Assembly (NCBI RefSeq): GCF_004053875.1
Contig: NZ_SBIP01000001.1
Location: 558,001 to 622,000 of the forward strand
Source: Neorhizobium lilium
GTDB lineage: Bacteria > Pseudomonadota > Alphaproteobacteria > Rhizobiales > Rhizobiaceae
Direction of reading: 5' to 3'
DNA: 64,000 bases
Below, piece by piece: positions 9,308 to 17,917 of the stretch; the first letter of the stretch is position 1, and every line of letters begins with the position of its first letter. The translations under genes were made by a program, and so were the position numbers. Under the pieces are notes generated by a model, which saw nothing but the letters and a program-made list of their open reading frames with translations, had not been told where the DNA came from and made no database searches.

Positions 9308-10132
9308 ATGAAACGCCTAAAGAATGCCGTAAAAGCCGCCTTATTGGTGGTGTCCGCTCTTTTGACGACAAGCTCGGCAAGCTTCGCGCAGACGAAGCCG
9401 ACAGTTCAGACCACGGGGATAGAACGCCCCGAGTCCATCATCTATATCGGGAATAGCTTCTTTTACTTCAACAACGGGATCAGCGGGTTTATCTCGCGAA
9501 TCCTCGCAGCCGCCGACCCTGAATACAAGCTCCGCTCGGCACAAGTGACGATAAGCGGCTCTGGTTTCGATTGGCATGATGTTGGTTCTTACTTCCGACC
9601 TAATGCGGTGGGGCGTTACACGATCGACAGCAAGAACGTCGTCACTTTCAACAATCCGGAGCGTCTGTTCGACCTGGCGATCATGATGGACTGCAGCCAG
9701 TGCCCGGTCCATCCGCAATTGAAGGACCTTTTCTACGAGTATGCGACGAAACACTCGGAGACTGTCCGGAAGAACGGTGCAGAGCCTGTTTTCTTCATGT
9801 CATGGGCTTACCTTGACAAGCCAGAGATGACCGAACAACTCGCTGAAGCCTACACCCGCATCGGAAACGAAAACAAGGCGCTCGTTATTCCTGCAGGGCT
9901 AGCCTTCGCCCGATCCGTCAAGGAGCGCCCCGATATCGTTCTCTATATGGCTGACAAGCGGCACCCGACACCTGAAGGGTCATATCTGGCTGCCCTGACC
10001 ACGTACGCCGCGATTTTCAATAAAAATCCAATAGGCCTCAGTTATACGGCTGGTTTCGACGAAAACATTGCAAAATACCTGCAAACAGTGGCTTGGGAAA
10101 CAACGAACCAGTACTTGCAACGCGGTAAATGA
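9308..10132 (+). CDS. Exported SGNH/GDSL-like hydrolase
   Basis: Probable periplasmic esterase-like protein of 274 residues. A signal peptide covers residues 1-27 (cleavage after SASFA). The SGNH block I is seen as IYIGNSFF with nucleophile Ser50, and block V as DKRHPTPEG with Asp216 and His219; the Gly and Asn blocks are less obvious. ATG at 9308 was chosen over the longer open frame because a GGGAGAT site precedes it and the signal peptide begins there. It lies on the same strand as the exported B3-like metallo-hydrolase, so both may act on the same periplasmic substrate. Substrate unknown. Confidence 0.78.
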   Translation: MKRLKNAVKAALLVVSALLTTSSASFAQTKPTVQTTGIERPESIIYIGNSFFYFNNGISGFISRILAAADPEYKLRSAQVTISGSGFDWHDVGSYFRPNAVGRYTIDSKNVVTFNNPERLFDLAIMMDCSQCPVHPQLKDLFYEYATKHSETVRKNGAEPVFFMSWAYLDKPEMTEQLAEAYTRIGNENKALVIPAGLAFARSVKERPDIVLYMADKRHPTPEGSYLAALTTYAAIFNKNPIGLSYTAGFDENIAKYLQTVAWETTNQYLQRGK

Positions 10133-10159
10133 TAACTCTGGAGAATCGTAGAGGCAACT

Positions 10160-10190
10160 AGGGGGCAGGCTTGTGCCGGCCCTTTGTTGT
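10160..10190. terminator. Bidirectional terminator candidate between convergent genes
   Basis: Stem AGGG+GGCA pairing with TGCC+CCCT (10160-10167 with 10174-10183, two-base bulge), followed on the + strand by TTTGTTGT. It lies between the SGNH hydrolase stop (10132, +) and the aminotransferase stop (10222, -), so it could serve both transcripts. Confidence 0.4.
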
Positions 10191-10221
10191 AAACGATTGG
10201 GGCTTTGCTCCGCGAGGCGGC

Positions 10222-11604
10222 TCAGACGAATTCCTTCGCCAAAGCATTGTCGATGGCATCGGTGATCTGATCTATATCGTCGGCCGTGGCTATCAGGGCC
10301 GGCGACAGGCACAGCGTATTGTTCAGCCCGCCATCCAACGAGCGGTTCGTCGCTCCGATAATGACCCCTTGAGCAAGGCAGCCCGCGACGACAGCCTGTA
10401 CGTGCCTTTCGTCGAGCGGCTCCTTGGTCTTGCGATCGGCAACGAGTTCGGCTCCGCAGAACAAACCCTTGCCGCGCACATCGCCGATGACTGCATGCTT
10501 CTCTCTCAACACGTTCAGGTTCGCCAGCATCCGTTCGCCCATTCGGGTCGTGTTTTCCAGAAGGCCTTCCTCCTCGATTATGCGCATGTTTTCCAGAGCG
10601 GCGACGGGTCCTGCCGTGCACCCGCCGAATGTCGAGATATCGCGAAAATAGCTCATCGTGTCCTGCGGTGCATCCTTGAACAAGTCGAAAACTTGCTCGG
10701 TCGTAACCGTGCAGGAGATCGCCGCATAGCCGGACGCCACCCCCTTGGCCATCGTCACGATATCGGGTTTGATGTCGTAATGCTGGTATCCAAACCAGCT
10801 GCCGGTCCGGCCCAGTCCACAGACGACCTCGTCGATGTGAAGGAGGATCTCGTACTTCCGGCAGATCTCCTGCACACGTCGCCAATAGCCTTCCGGGGGC
10901 GTGATCACCCCGCCGCCTGCGGTCACCGGTTCAAGCACGATTGCGCCGACAGTATCCGGGCCTTCGCGCAGGATGACCTCCTCGATCGCGTCAGCGGCCC
11001 GTTCGCCGTAGTTCTCGACATCCCATTGCTTGCGGTATTCCAGGCAATGGGGAACCATCACGAAACCGTCGGGATAGGGACCGTATTGGGCAGCACGCTG
11101 GGGCTGACCCGACGTCGCAAGCGTCGCGATCGTCGTCCCGTGATAGTCGCGCTCGCGGTACAGGATCTTCCACTTCTTTCCGCCGTGATGGCGCGCAGCG
11201 ATCTGGCGAACCATCTTGTAGGCCTTCTCATTGGCCTCGGATCCCGAGTTCGAGTAGTAGACGCGCGACAATCCCGGCATCTTCTCGATCAGTTTGGCCG
11301 CGAACAGTGCTGCTGGAACGTTGCCGGCGGCACCAGCATAATAGTTCAGTTTGACGAGCTGATCGCGCACGGCGTTGGCGATGCTCTCACGCCCGTAGCC
11401 GACATTGACGGTCCAGACGCCTCCTGAAACGGCATCGAGATATTCGCGGCCGTTCGTATCCCAAAGCTTCATACCCTTGCCCTCGACAAACACCCTGGGA
11501 TCGACGGTCTCATAGTGTTTATGCTGGCTCAGATGATGCCAGACATGCTCGCGGTCGGCGGCAACTACGTGAGACAGATCATTTTGCGTCAGGGTGAGGG
11601 ACAT
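10222..11604 (-). CDS. Class III PLP aminotransferase, taurine-pyruvate aminotransferase type
   Basis: Omega-amino acid or amine transaminase of 460 residues, last gene of the amino acid operon. The opening HVWHHLSQHK, the GGVWTVNVGYGR block, SNSGSEANEKAYKMVRQIA and HIDEVVCGLGRTG match the Tpa-like branch of class III aminotransferases, which usually uses pyruvate as acceptor. The PLP lysine is in TMAKGVASG (about Lys287). In this operon taurine itself is unlikely, because the importer is of the polar amino acid type and no sulfoacetaldehyde enzyme is nearby. It may deaminate a downstream amino-aldehyde or amino-alcohol product formed by the SDRs; this is inference. Confidence 0.88.
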   Translation of the reverse strand: MSLTLTQNDLSHVVAADREHVWHHLSQHKHYETVDPRVFVEGKGMKLWDTNGREYLDAVSGGVWTVNVGYGRESIANAVRDQLVKLNYYAGAAGNVPAALFAAKLIEKMPGLSRVYYSNSGSEANEKAYKMVRQIAARHHGGKKWKILYRERDYHGTTIATLATSGQPQRAAQYGPYPDGFVMVPHCLEYRKQWDVENYGERAADAIEEVILREGPDTVGAIVLEPVTAGGGVITPPEGYWRRVQEICRKYEILLHIDEVVCGLGRTGSWFGYQHYDIKPDIVTMAKGVASGYAAISCTVTTEQVFDLFKDAPQDTMSYFRDISTFGGCTAGPVAALENMRIIEEEGLLENTTRMGERMLANLNVLREKHAVIGDVRGKGLFCGAELVADRKTKEPLDERHVQAVVAGCLAQGVIIGATNRSLDGGLNNTLCLSPALIATADDIDQITDAIDNALAKEFV

Positions 11605-11660
11605 GGAAGGCTCCGTATTGTTCGTGATGGGTTTGATGGCCTAAAGCCTCTGCGGCTTGG

Positions 11661-12419
11661 TCAGGCGACCGCCTGGGCACCGGTGATCTCCACCAGTGAC
11701 CCGCACATGAAGGCGGCCTCATCGGATGCGAGGAAGGCAACAAGCGCGGCCACCTCCTCAGGCTTGCCGATGCGTCCGAAAGGTACGAGCTTGTCGAGAT
11801 CGGCAATCGTGCGTCCCGCCCGCGTCACGCCGGCTTCGAGCATCGGCGTGTGAATTTCCCCTGGGCAGACCGCGTTGACGCGGATCTTGTTCGGCGCGTA
11901 ATCGCGCGCAAGGTTCTGCGTGAAGCTCGCCACCGCCGCTTTCGTCACATTGTAGGCAATGTGGTTCGGCGCCGGATAGAGGCCCCATTGGGAGGCGGTG
12001 TTCACGATCGCTCCGCCGCCTGCTTCGATCATGTGGGGCAGAACCGCCTGGCAAAGGTGGAACATCGAATCGACATTGACCGCAAAGCTCAAGTTCCAGT
12101 CGTCGGACGTCAGCGAAAGCAGATTGCCGCGGCGGTTGATGCCTGCATTGTTACAGAGCACATCGATGCGCCCCTCGGTCGCGATGACGTTCTGGATGAT
12201 GGCGTGACAGCCGTCTGCCGTGGAGATGTCGCTGACCAGCGCCCGGGCGCAGCCACCGTCAGCCACAATTTGAGAGACAGTCGCCCCGGCGCCCTCGCCA
12301 TCCATGTCGGTGACGATGACCTGCGCGCCCTCAGTGGCAAAGCGGGCGCTGATTGCTCCGCCTATACCACCTGCGGCGCCAGTGACGATGACGACTTTTT
12401 CTTTGAAACGCATGGACAT
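11661..12419 (-). CDS. SDR-family oxidoreductase
   Basis: NAD(P)-dependent dehydrogenase/reductase of 252 residues. Glycine motif TGAAGGIG at residues 13-20, NNAG at 90-93, catalytic Ser143, Tyr156 and Lys160 (YNVTK), and the PGEIHTPM segment after the active site. The Asp38-Met-Asp after the second strand suggests NAD preference. It overlaps the preceding SDR gene by one base and precedes the aminotransferase, so the three distal genes are probably translated together. Two adjacent SDRs are not part of the core hydroxyproline pathway, which hints at an extra substrate or side branch. Substrate unknown. Confidence 0.9.
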   Translation of the reverse strand: MSMRFKEKVVIVTGAAGGIGGAISARFATEGAQVIVTDMDGEGAGATVSQIVADGGCARALVSDISTADGCHAIIQNVIATEGRIDVLCNNAGINRRGNLLSLTSDDWNLSFAVNVDSMFHLCQAVLPHMIEAGGGAIVNTASQWGLYPAPNHIAYNVTKAAVASFTQNLARDYAPNKIRVNAVCPGEIHTPMLEAGVTRAGRTIADLDKLVPFGRIGKPEEVAALVAFLASDEAAFMCGSLVEITGAQAVA

Positions 12420-13171
12420 TACCTCATGTAACTGCCGCCGTTCACGTCCAGCACAGCGCCGTTCAAAGAGGCCTGTGAGGGACGGAAGGCAAAGGCGACT
12501 ATCTCGCCGATTTCTTGCGGGTCGGCCATCCTGGCGATGGGGATGCCGGCCAAGGCTGCGGTCTCGCCATGTTCGGCAATGAAAGCTTCGGCCATTTCGG
12601 TGCGTACCCAGCCGGGCGCCAGCGCGACCGAGGTTACGCCTTCATGCCCATGGCTAAGCGCGATGGATTTGGTCAGGTTGATCAATGCCGCTTTCGAGGC
12701 ACCGTAGGCCATGGCGCCGGACGTATAGCCACGCTGCCCGGCACGGCTCGCCATATTGACGATCCGCCCGCCACCATTCTCACGGAAATGCTGAATGGCA
12801 AGCTTCGACAAATCGACAGCCGACAGGAAATTGACGCGCATCTCGTGCGCCCAGACCCGTTGCCATTCCTCCATCGGCGCATCGATGGCGACTTCTGACC
12901 GGATGCCGGCATTGTTGACCAGTCCCGTTAGCCGGCCGGCAGCGGCAATCGCCTCATTCCACAATGCCTGCGGGCCTGCCGGCTCCGACAGATCGGCGGG
13001 GACGCACCAGGCCCTGCCCTCCAGCGTTTCGACGAGCGCCTCGGCGGCGGCGCGATTGCGGCCATAGTGAACGACAACATTCGCGCCGTCCGCCACGAGC
13101 GCGCTGCAGATCGCCTGCCCGATCGCACCTGTCGCGCCGGTTACAAGGATGTATTGTCCTGAAAGCTTCAT
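12419..13171 (-). CDS. SDR-family oxidoreductase
   Basis: Second SDR of the operon, 250 residues, FabG-like layout. Motifs: TGATGAIG (residues 11-18), NNAG (86-89), Ser142, Tyr156 and Lys160 (YGASK), and a C-terminal GAVLDVNGGSYMR tail typical of tetrameric SDRs. HYGRNR after the second strand suggests NADP preference, complementary to the NAD-type neighbour. Its start overlaps the stop of the proline racemase-family gene by 4 bases (ATGA), which indicates translational coupling. Substrate unknown. Confidence 0.9.
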   Translation of the reverse strand: MKLSGQYILVTGATGAIGQAICSALVADGANVVVHYGRNRAAAEALVETLEGRAWCVPADLSEPAGPQALWNEAIAAAGRLTGLVNNAGIRSEVAIDAPMEEWQRVWAHEMRVNFLSAVDLSKLAIQHFRENGGGRIVNMASRAGQRGYTSGAMAYGASKAALINLTKSIALSHGHEGVTSVALAPGWVRTEMAEAFIAEHGETAALAGIPIARMADPQEIGEIVAFAFRPSQASLNGAVLDVNGGSYMR

Positions 13172-14199
13172 AGGTCACCGACCTGTGGACCCCAGGTATC
13201 CGACAGGGCAAAGCCCTGAGCGAAAGGATCCTGCGGGTCCAGCCGCAATTGCTGCCGGCCAAAAACATAGCCCTGACCGGTAATTCTGGGCAGGATGGCG
13301 GGATGCCCTCCCACCGTCGTCTCACCCAGGATCTCCGCCGTGAAGGTGCCCCCGATAATGCTGCGCGAAACCCGCGTGTCACCGGTTTTCGCCTGCCCTC
13401 TCGCATGCAGGATGGCGAGATTGGCTGAAGACCCCGTGCCGCAGGGCGAGCGATCCACCCGGCCCGGTTTCAGCGTCGTGCAGGTGACGACCGAGCCGTC
13501 TGGCTGATAGTCGCGAAACATCACATAGGCGATCTCGTTCAGGCCCGGGATTTCCGGATGCTCCACCGCGACCTGGCCAGCCAGCAGCGACTTGATCTCG
13601 GTGCCCGCCTCGGCAAGGGCGCGGGCTGCCTCCGGCATAATCCGCAACCCCACTTGATCGACATCGATCTGAGCGTAGAAGACGCCGCCGAAGGCGATAT
13701 CGCCCGTGATCCTGCCCCATTTCGGCGTGTCGATCGCGACGTCGAGTTGGTGGACGAAGGCCGGCACATTGTCGAGGCTGACCGACAGGCAGCGCCCGTC
13801 TTTACACTGTGCTCGGGCGACGATCAGACCCGCTGCCGTATCCAGCCGGATAAGGGTCTCCGGTTCCGTCATTTTGATCCGACCGGTTTCCAGAAGCGCC
13901 GTCACCACGCAGATGCAGTTGGAGCCCGACATCGGATGGGCACGATCCGGCTGTAGCACGATAAAGGCGGCGTCAGCATCGGGCCGGGTCGGCGCCAGGA
14001 GCAAGTTCGTCGTGTGGACGACCTGCGCCCGCGGCTCGCGCGTCAGGAACAGACGCAGTGACGGGTCCACCCCGTTCAGATGATTCATCTTGTCGAGGAT
14101 GGTTGCGCCCGGAATATGGGGCGCGCCATCGATAAGAACATTGCCGCTTTCGCCCTGGCAATGGACGAGCAGGATATCGAGTGCCTTGTGACCTGTCAT
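13168..14199 (-). CDS. Proline racemase-family enzyme with Ser/Cys active-site pair (hydroxyproline epimerase/dehydratase-like)
   Basis: PLP-independent enzyme of 343 residues. In this superfamily a pair of residues on opposite faces moves the alpha proton: Cys/Cys in proline racemase and most 4-hydroxyproline 2-epimerases, Thr/Cys in trans-3-hydroxyproline dehydratases, and Ser/Cys in a less common group. Here the first position is Ser91 (PMSGSN, where MCGHG is usual) and the second is Cys253 (SPCGTGSSAN). The protein may therefore epimerise 4-hydroxyproline, dehydrate 3-hydroxyproline, or do both. ATG at 14199 was chosen because it overlaps the aldehyde dehydrogenase stop as ATGA; ATG at 14217 is an alternative. 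It sits in a full hydroxyproline-type operon. Confidence 0.87.
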   Translation of the reverse strand: MTGHKALDILLVHCQGESGNVLIDGAPHIPGATILDKMNHLNGVDPSLRLFLTREPRAQVVHTTNLLLAPTRPDADAAFIVLQPDRAHPMSGSNCICVVTALLETGRIKMTEPETLIRLDTAAGLIVARAQCKDGRCLSVSLDNVPAFVHQLDVAIDTPKWGRITGDIAFGGVFYAQIDVDQVGLRIMPEAARALAEAGTEIKSLLAGQVAVEHPEIPGLNEIAYVMFRDYQPDGSVVTCTTLKPGRVDRSPCGTGSSANLAILHARGQAKTGDTRVSRSIIGGTFTAEILGETTVGGHPAILPRITGQGYVFGRQQLRLDPQDPFAQGFALSDTWGPQVGDL

Positions 14200-15665
14200 T
14201 TCAGATACCACCCCCATGGCTCGTCGCTCACCAGCCGGGTGATCTGTTTGGTCTCCAGATAGTTGTCGAGGCCCCAGCGACCGAGTTCCCGGCCGATACC
14301 GGACTGCTTGTAGCCGCCCCACGGCGCTTCGGTGAAAGTCGGTTGCGAGCAGTTGATCCAGACGATTCCCGCCCGGAAGGCCGCGGCAACGCGCTCGCAA
14401 CGCGCATCGTTCGCCGACATAACAGCCGCGGCGAGACCGAAGCGGGAATCGTTGGCAAGGCGGATCGCCTCCTCCTCCGTCTCGAAGGGGCGGATGCAGA
14501 CGACCGGGCCGAAGATTTCCTCGACCCAGGCATCGCTGTCGAGCGCCATATCCGTCAGAATTGTCGGTGCGACCCAGAAGCCCTTGTCGAAGCCTTCGAA
14601 TTTTCCGCCGCAGGCGACGGTCGCGCCCTGCTCGACAGCACGGTCGATGTGACGAAGGACATCCTCATACTGTTTCTCGTTGACCAGCGGACCGAGAAGA
14701 GTGCCCTCTTCGAGGCCGTTGCCCATCCTGATTTTCTTCGCCTCCTCCACCAGCCGATCAAGCAGTTTCGGATAGAGCGGCGCCTCCACCAGTACCCGCG
14801 AGGTGGCCGAGCACACCTGACCCTGGTTCCAGAAGATGCCGAACATGATCCATTCGACGGCCTTGTCGATATCGCTGTCGGCAAAGACGACGAAGGGCGA
14901 CTTCCCGCCGAGTTCCAGACTGATCCGTTTGATGTCCTTGGCGCCTTCAGCCATGATGCGCGAGCCGACCGGCCCGGAGCCGGTGAAAGCAATTTTGTCG
15001 ACTTGGCGATGCTCGACAAGCGCCTGCCCGACGACGGAGCCCTTGCCGGACAGGATGTTCAAGACACCCTTGGGAAGACCTGCGGATTCTGCGATCACAC
15101 CGAGCTCCAGCGCCGTCAGGGACGTCGTCTCCGACGGCTTCAGGATCATGGTGCAGCCGGCGGCGAGCGCCGGCGCGACTTTCCACGATGCCATGAGAAG
15201 CGGATAGTTCCAGGGAACGATAGCCACGGTGACGCCGAGCGGCTCGCGCACGGCCTTCGAGACGAAGCGCGCATCTGCAAGCTTCAGATCCTCGACTTCG
15301 CCGTCCAGTTCCTCGGCAAGATCGGCATAGAAGTCGAAGCAGCCAGCGGCATCCGCCAGATCCCATTCCGACTCAGGCAAGGGCTTGCCGTTGTCACGGG
15401 TTTCCAGATGCGCCAGCTCAGCCAAACGGTCATGGATTCCTTTGGCCATGGCACGGAGATAGGTTGCGCGTTCCTTGCCGGAGAGGCGCGGCCAGGGCCC
15501 ATTGTCGAACGCGTCACGAGCCGCCTTCACGGCCGCGTCCGCGTCCGCCGGTCCTGCTGCAGCGATGTGGTGAAAGACCTCTTCGGTTGCAGGGTCGATC
15601 ACCGGAAGCACGGCTCCGTCGGCGGGGGCGACCCAACGGCCATCGATAAAGAGCTGGTTCTGCAT
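14196..15665 (-). CDS. NAD(P)-dependent aldehyde dehydrogenase (candidate 2-oxoglutarate semialdehyde dehydrogenase)
   Basis: ALDH-superfamily enzyme of 489 residues with full motifs: PWNYPLLM, KPSETT, FTGSGPVG, catalytic Glu in LELGGKSP, catalytic Cys in NQGQVCSATSR, and EIFGPV. By eye it is closest to the betaine/amino-aldehyde dehydrogenase branch (GGYKQSGIGRELG near the end). In a hydroxyproline operon the expected role is oxidising 2-oxoglutarate semialdehyde made by the DapA-family deaminase to 2-oxoglutarate. The betaine-aldehyde-like features leave an amino-aldehyde substrate possible. It overlaps the racemase-family gene by 4 bases and is 37 bases from the FAD enzyme gene. Confidence 0.9.
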   Translation of the reverse strand: MQNQLFIDGRWVAPADGAVLPVIDPATEEVFHHIAAAGPADADAAVKAARDAFDNGPWPRLSGKERATYLRAMAKGIHDRLAELAHLETRDNGKPLPESEWDLADAAGCFDFYADLAEELDGEVEDLKLADARFVSKAVREPLGVTVAIVPWNYPLLMASWKVAPALAAGCTMILKPSETTSLTALELGVIAESAGLPKGVLNILSGKGSVVGQALVEHRQVDKIAFTGSGPVGSRIMAEGAKDIKRISLELGGKSPFVVFADSDIDKAVEWIMFGIFWNQGQVCSATSRVLVEAPLYPKLLDRLVEEAKKIRMGNGLEEGTLLGPLVNEKQYEDVLRHIDRAVEQGATVACGGKFEGFDKGFWVAPTILTDMALDSDAWVEEIFGPVVCIRPFETEEEAIRLANDSRFGLAAAVMSANDARCERVAAAFRAGIVWINCSQPTFTEAPWGGYKQSGIGRELGRWGLDNYLETKQITRLVSDEPWGWYLK

Positions 15666-15702
15666 GGTGTCCTCACATGGGATAATTTTGAGCGGTCGCC
15701 CC

Positions 15703-16935
15703 TCAGAAGCGGTCGACGCGGTAGGGGCGTATGTCGATGGGTGGCGGCGCGCCCGTGATCAGATCAGCCATCAGGCGCGCGGTGGTTGCCGCATAGGTGA
15801 CGCCAAGATGTCCATGGCCAGTCGCGTAAAAGACGCCCGGAACCTTTGCCGAGGCGGACATGACGGGAACCGTATCGGGCAAAGCCGGGCGGTGCCCCAT
15901 CCACTCGGAAAAGTTCTCGCAGCGCAGATTGGGCAAGGCCGTCTGGGCCCTTTTCACCGTAATCCTGGAGCGCCGGTAATCGGGGCTAGCGTCAAGGCCG
16001 GCCATTTCGACCGTGCCGCCGACACGGATGCCGCCGGCCGTCGGCGTGACCATGAAGGCGCGCGCCGGCCAGATGATGGAATGGCGCATGGCGATGCCGG
16101 GCGACATGATCTGCGTGTGATAACCCCGCTCGGTCTCGAGCGGTATCGGTTCGTCCAGCATTTTCGACAGCAGCCCGCTATAGGCGCCAGCACAGATGAC
16201 CACCTCATCGGCGGAAACATGACCGCCCCCTGCGAGCTGGACGGCGGTGATGCGACCGGCCCTGCTGAAGCCGACCACATCGCCACGCCGGATTTCGCCG
16301 CCGAGCGCGGTGAATCGTTTTGCCAGGCTGCTCACCAGGCGGAACGGGTCGCGCAGGCTCCGGTTCTGTGGAAAGAGCACGGCGATGCCGATGCCATCAG
16401 ACAGTTCCGGTTCCAGTTCCCGCACTTGGGCGCCCGTCAAGCGCTGGTGGGGGAAGTCGAAGCGCTCCAGGATCTCGATATGTTCGCGGTCGGCACGGAA
16501 CTCTGCCTCGTCCTTGTAGAGCGAGAGACAGCCCTCTTCCGTCAGTTCATTTTCGAGGCCCGTCTCACGCAAGAGCGGCAGAAGGTCGTCGTAGACGCGC
16601 TTGCACAAAGCGGCCCCCTCAGCCTCGAGCTGGCGCAGCTTGCTTGGCCGCGATGCCGCGATAAATCGGGCGAACCAGGGTAGAAGCTTCGGCATATAGC
16701 CCGGCCGAACGCGCACCGGTCCCTCGGGATCGAGCATCCAGCCGGGGATCTGCTTCCAGATCGAGGGGCGGGAGGCCGGCATGAACTCCGTCACCGCAAT
16801 CGACGCCATGTTGCCGTAGGACGCGCCGCGCCCGACTTCGCCCTTGTCGAGCAGGACGACCTGCCGCCCGCGCTTCTGCAGCTCGTAGGCGATGGTCGTG
16901 CCGATGATCCCTGCCCCGACAACCACGGTGGTCAT
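15703..16935 (-). CDS. FAD-dependent D-amino acid dehydrogenase (DadA/D-hydroxyproline dehydrogenase-like)
   Basis: DAO-superfamily flavoprotein of 410 residues. The FAD-binding GAGIIGTTIA fingerprint is at the extreme N-terminus, ending in a DKGEVGRGASYGN segment, and a second FAD contact GHGHLGVTYAATTA is near the C-terminus. The expected role is oxidation of cis-4-hydroxy-D-proline to the pyrroline carboxylate using a respiratory acceptor. The start at 16935 was chosen over an upstream methionine because the flavin fold begins directly after it and a GGGAGA site precedes it. It lies between the DapA-family and ALDH genes, as expected for a hydroxyproline operon. It could equally oxidise another D-imino or amino acid. 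Confidence 0.88.
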   Translation of the reverse strand: MTTVVVGAGIIGTTIAYELQKRGRQVVLLDKGEVGRGASYGNMASIAVTEFMPASRPSIWKQIPGWMLDPEGPVRVRPGYMPKLLPWFARFIAASRPSKLRQLEAEGAALCKRVYDDLLPLLRETGLENELTEEGCLSLYKDEAEFRADREHIEILERFDFPHQRLTGAQVRELEPELSDGIGIAVLFPQNRSLRDPFRLVSSLAKRFTALGGEIRRGDVVGFSRAGRITAVQLAGGGHVSADEVVICAGAYSGLLSKMLDEPIPLETERGYHTQIMSPGIAMRHSIIWPARAFMVTPTAGGIRVGGTVEMAGLDASPDYRRSRITVKRAQTALPNLRCENFSEWMGHRPALPDTVPVMSASAKVPGVFYATGHGHLGVTYAATTARLMADLITGAPPPIDIRPYRVDRF

Positions 16936-16999
16936 GCTGGTCTTTCTCCCGTTCGCTCCGGATTTGGCTGGGCGGCGCTTCCGCCCGGCCATGGTCGGT

Positions 17000-17878
17000 T
17001 TACCAGTTCAGGATCGGCTGCATGGCCGAGCGGAACTCGGCCTTTTCGTCATCCGTGAGGGGGCCGAGCGGCGCACGGCATTCGCCGACCGGCAGGCCCT
17101 GCAGTTCACATCCATATTTGATCTTCTGGACGAACTTGCCGGATTCGAGGATGTTCATCGCCCGGTACAGGGTTTTCATCATCTCGCGGGCTTTCCCCAG
17201 ATCCCCAGACCTGTAGGTGCGGTCGAGATCGCAGCAGGCCTTGGCCATGCAGTTCGACGGACCGCAGATCCAGCTATCGGCACCCCAGAACATGAAGTCG
17301 AGCGCGATGTCGTCCGAACCGCTGACAAGCTGGATATTGCCCTCATAGCGGCTGGCGATATCGATTGCCCGCTGGAGCACGCCGGAGCTTTCCTTGATCC
17401 CGATGACGCGCGTGTTATCGGCAAAATGATCGAGGAGATCGAAGCTGATGTCCGATCCATCCTTGGCGGGATAGCTGTAGAGGACCAGATTGACATCCAC
17501 GGCGGCAAGCACGGCTTCGTAGTGTCTGATCAGTTCCGGCTGGGTGGGACGGGTATAGAAGGGCGGAGCCAGAAGAACGGTATCATAGCCGATTTCCTTG
17601 GCCATGGCGGTTTGTTCAATGACCTCGCGCGTGGCCGGCGCGTTGGTGCCGGCGATCAGGATTTCGCCGGGATTGGCAAAATCCTTGACGAACTGGAGAA
17701 CCGCGCGGCGCTCCTCCGTCGACTGGCTGAAATATTCGCCCGTCGAGCCATTCGGCACCCAGCCGGTAACGCCTGCGTCGCGCAGATGGACAAGCAGCTT
17801 TTCGAATGCCTGGAAATCGACCCGGCCATTGGCATCGAAAGGGGTGACGAGGGCGGGCATGACGCCTGAGAGTTTCAT
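17000..17878 (-). CDS. DapA-family lyase/deaminase (candidate pyrroline-4-hydroxy-2-carboxylate deaminase)
   Basis: Class I aldolase-fold enzyme of 292 residues. The Schiff-base lysine is Lys162 in GIKESSG and the partner tyrosine is Tyr134 in the YSYP motif (YNxP in most DapA homologues); the NGSTGEYF block corresponds to the family GTTGE. In hydroxyproline catabolism this family deaminates the cyclic pyrroline product to 2-oxoglutarate semialdehyde. Genuine dihydrodipicolinate synthase is unlikely because the gene sits inside a uptake-and-oxidation operon. The neighbouring FAD dehydrogenase and ALDH fit as the steps before and after. Confidence 0.87.
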   Translation of the reverse strand: MKLSGVMPALVTPFDANGRVDFQAFEKLLVHLRDAGVTGWVPNGSTGEYFSQSTEERRAVLQFVKDFANPGEILIAGTNAPATREVIEQTAMAKEIGYDTVLLAPPFYTRPTQPELIRHYEAVLAAVDVNLVLYSYPAKDGSDISFDLLDHFADNTRVIGIKESSGVLQRAIDIASRYEGNIQLVSGSDDIALDFMFWGADSWICGPSNCMAKACCDLDRTYRSGDLGKAREMMKTLYRAMNILESGKFVQKIKYGCELQGLPVGECRAPLGPLTDDEKAEFRSAMQPILNW

Positions 17879-17917
17879 TGGATATCTCCATTCGAGTGTT
17901 CGTGAAGGGGTGGCGCG

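Noticed and set aside
10171..11427. 418-codon + strand frame opposite the aminotransferase
   Set aside because: Antisense shadow of a clearly recognised PLP enzyme.
14181..15758. 525-codon + strand frame opposite the aldehyde dehydrogenase
   Set aside because: Antisense shadow of a gene with intact catalytic motifs; no ribosome-binding site or family resemblance.
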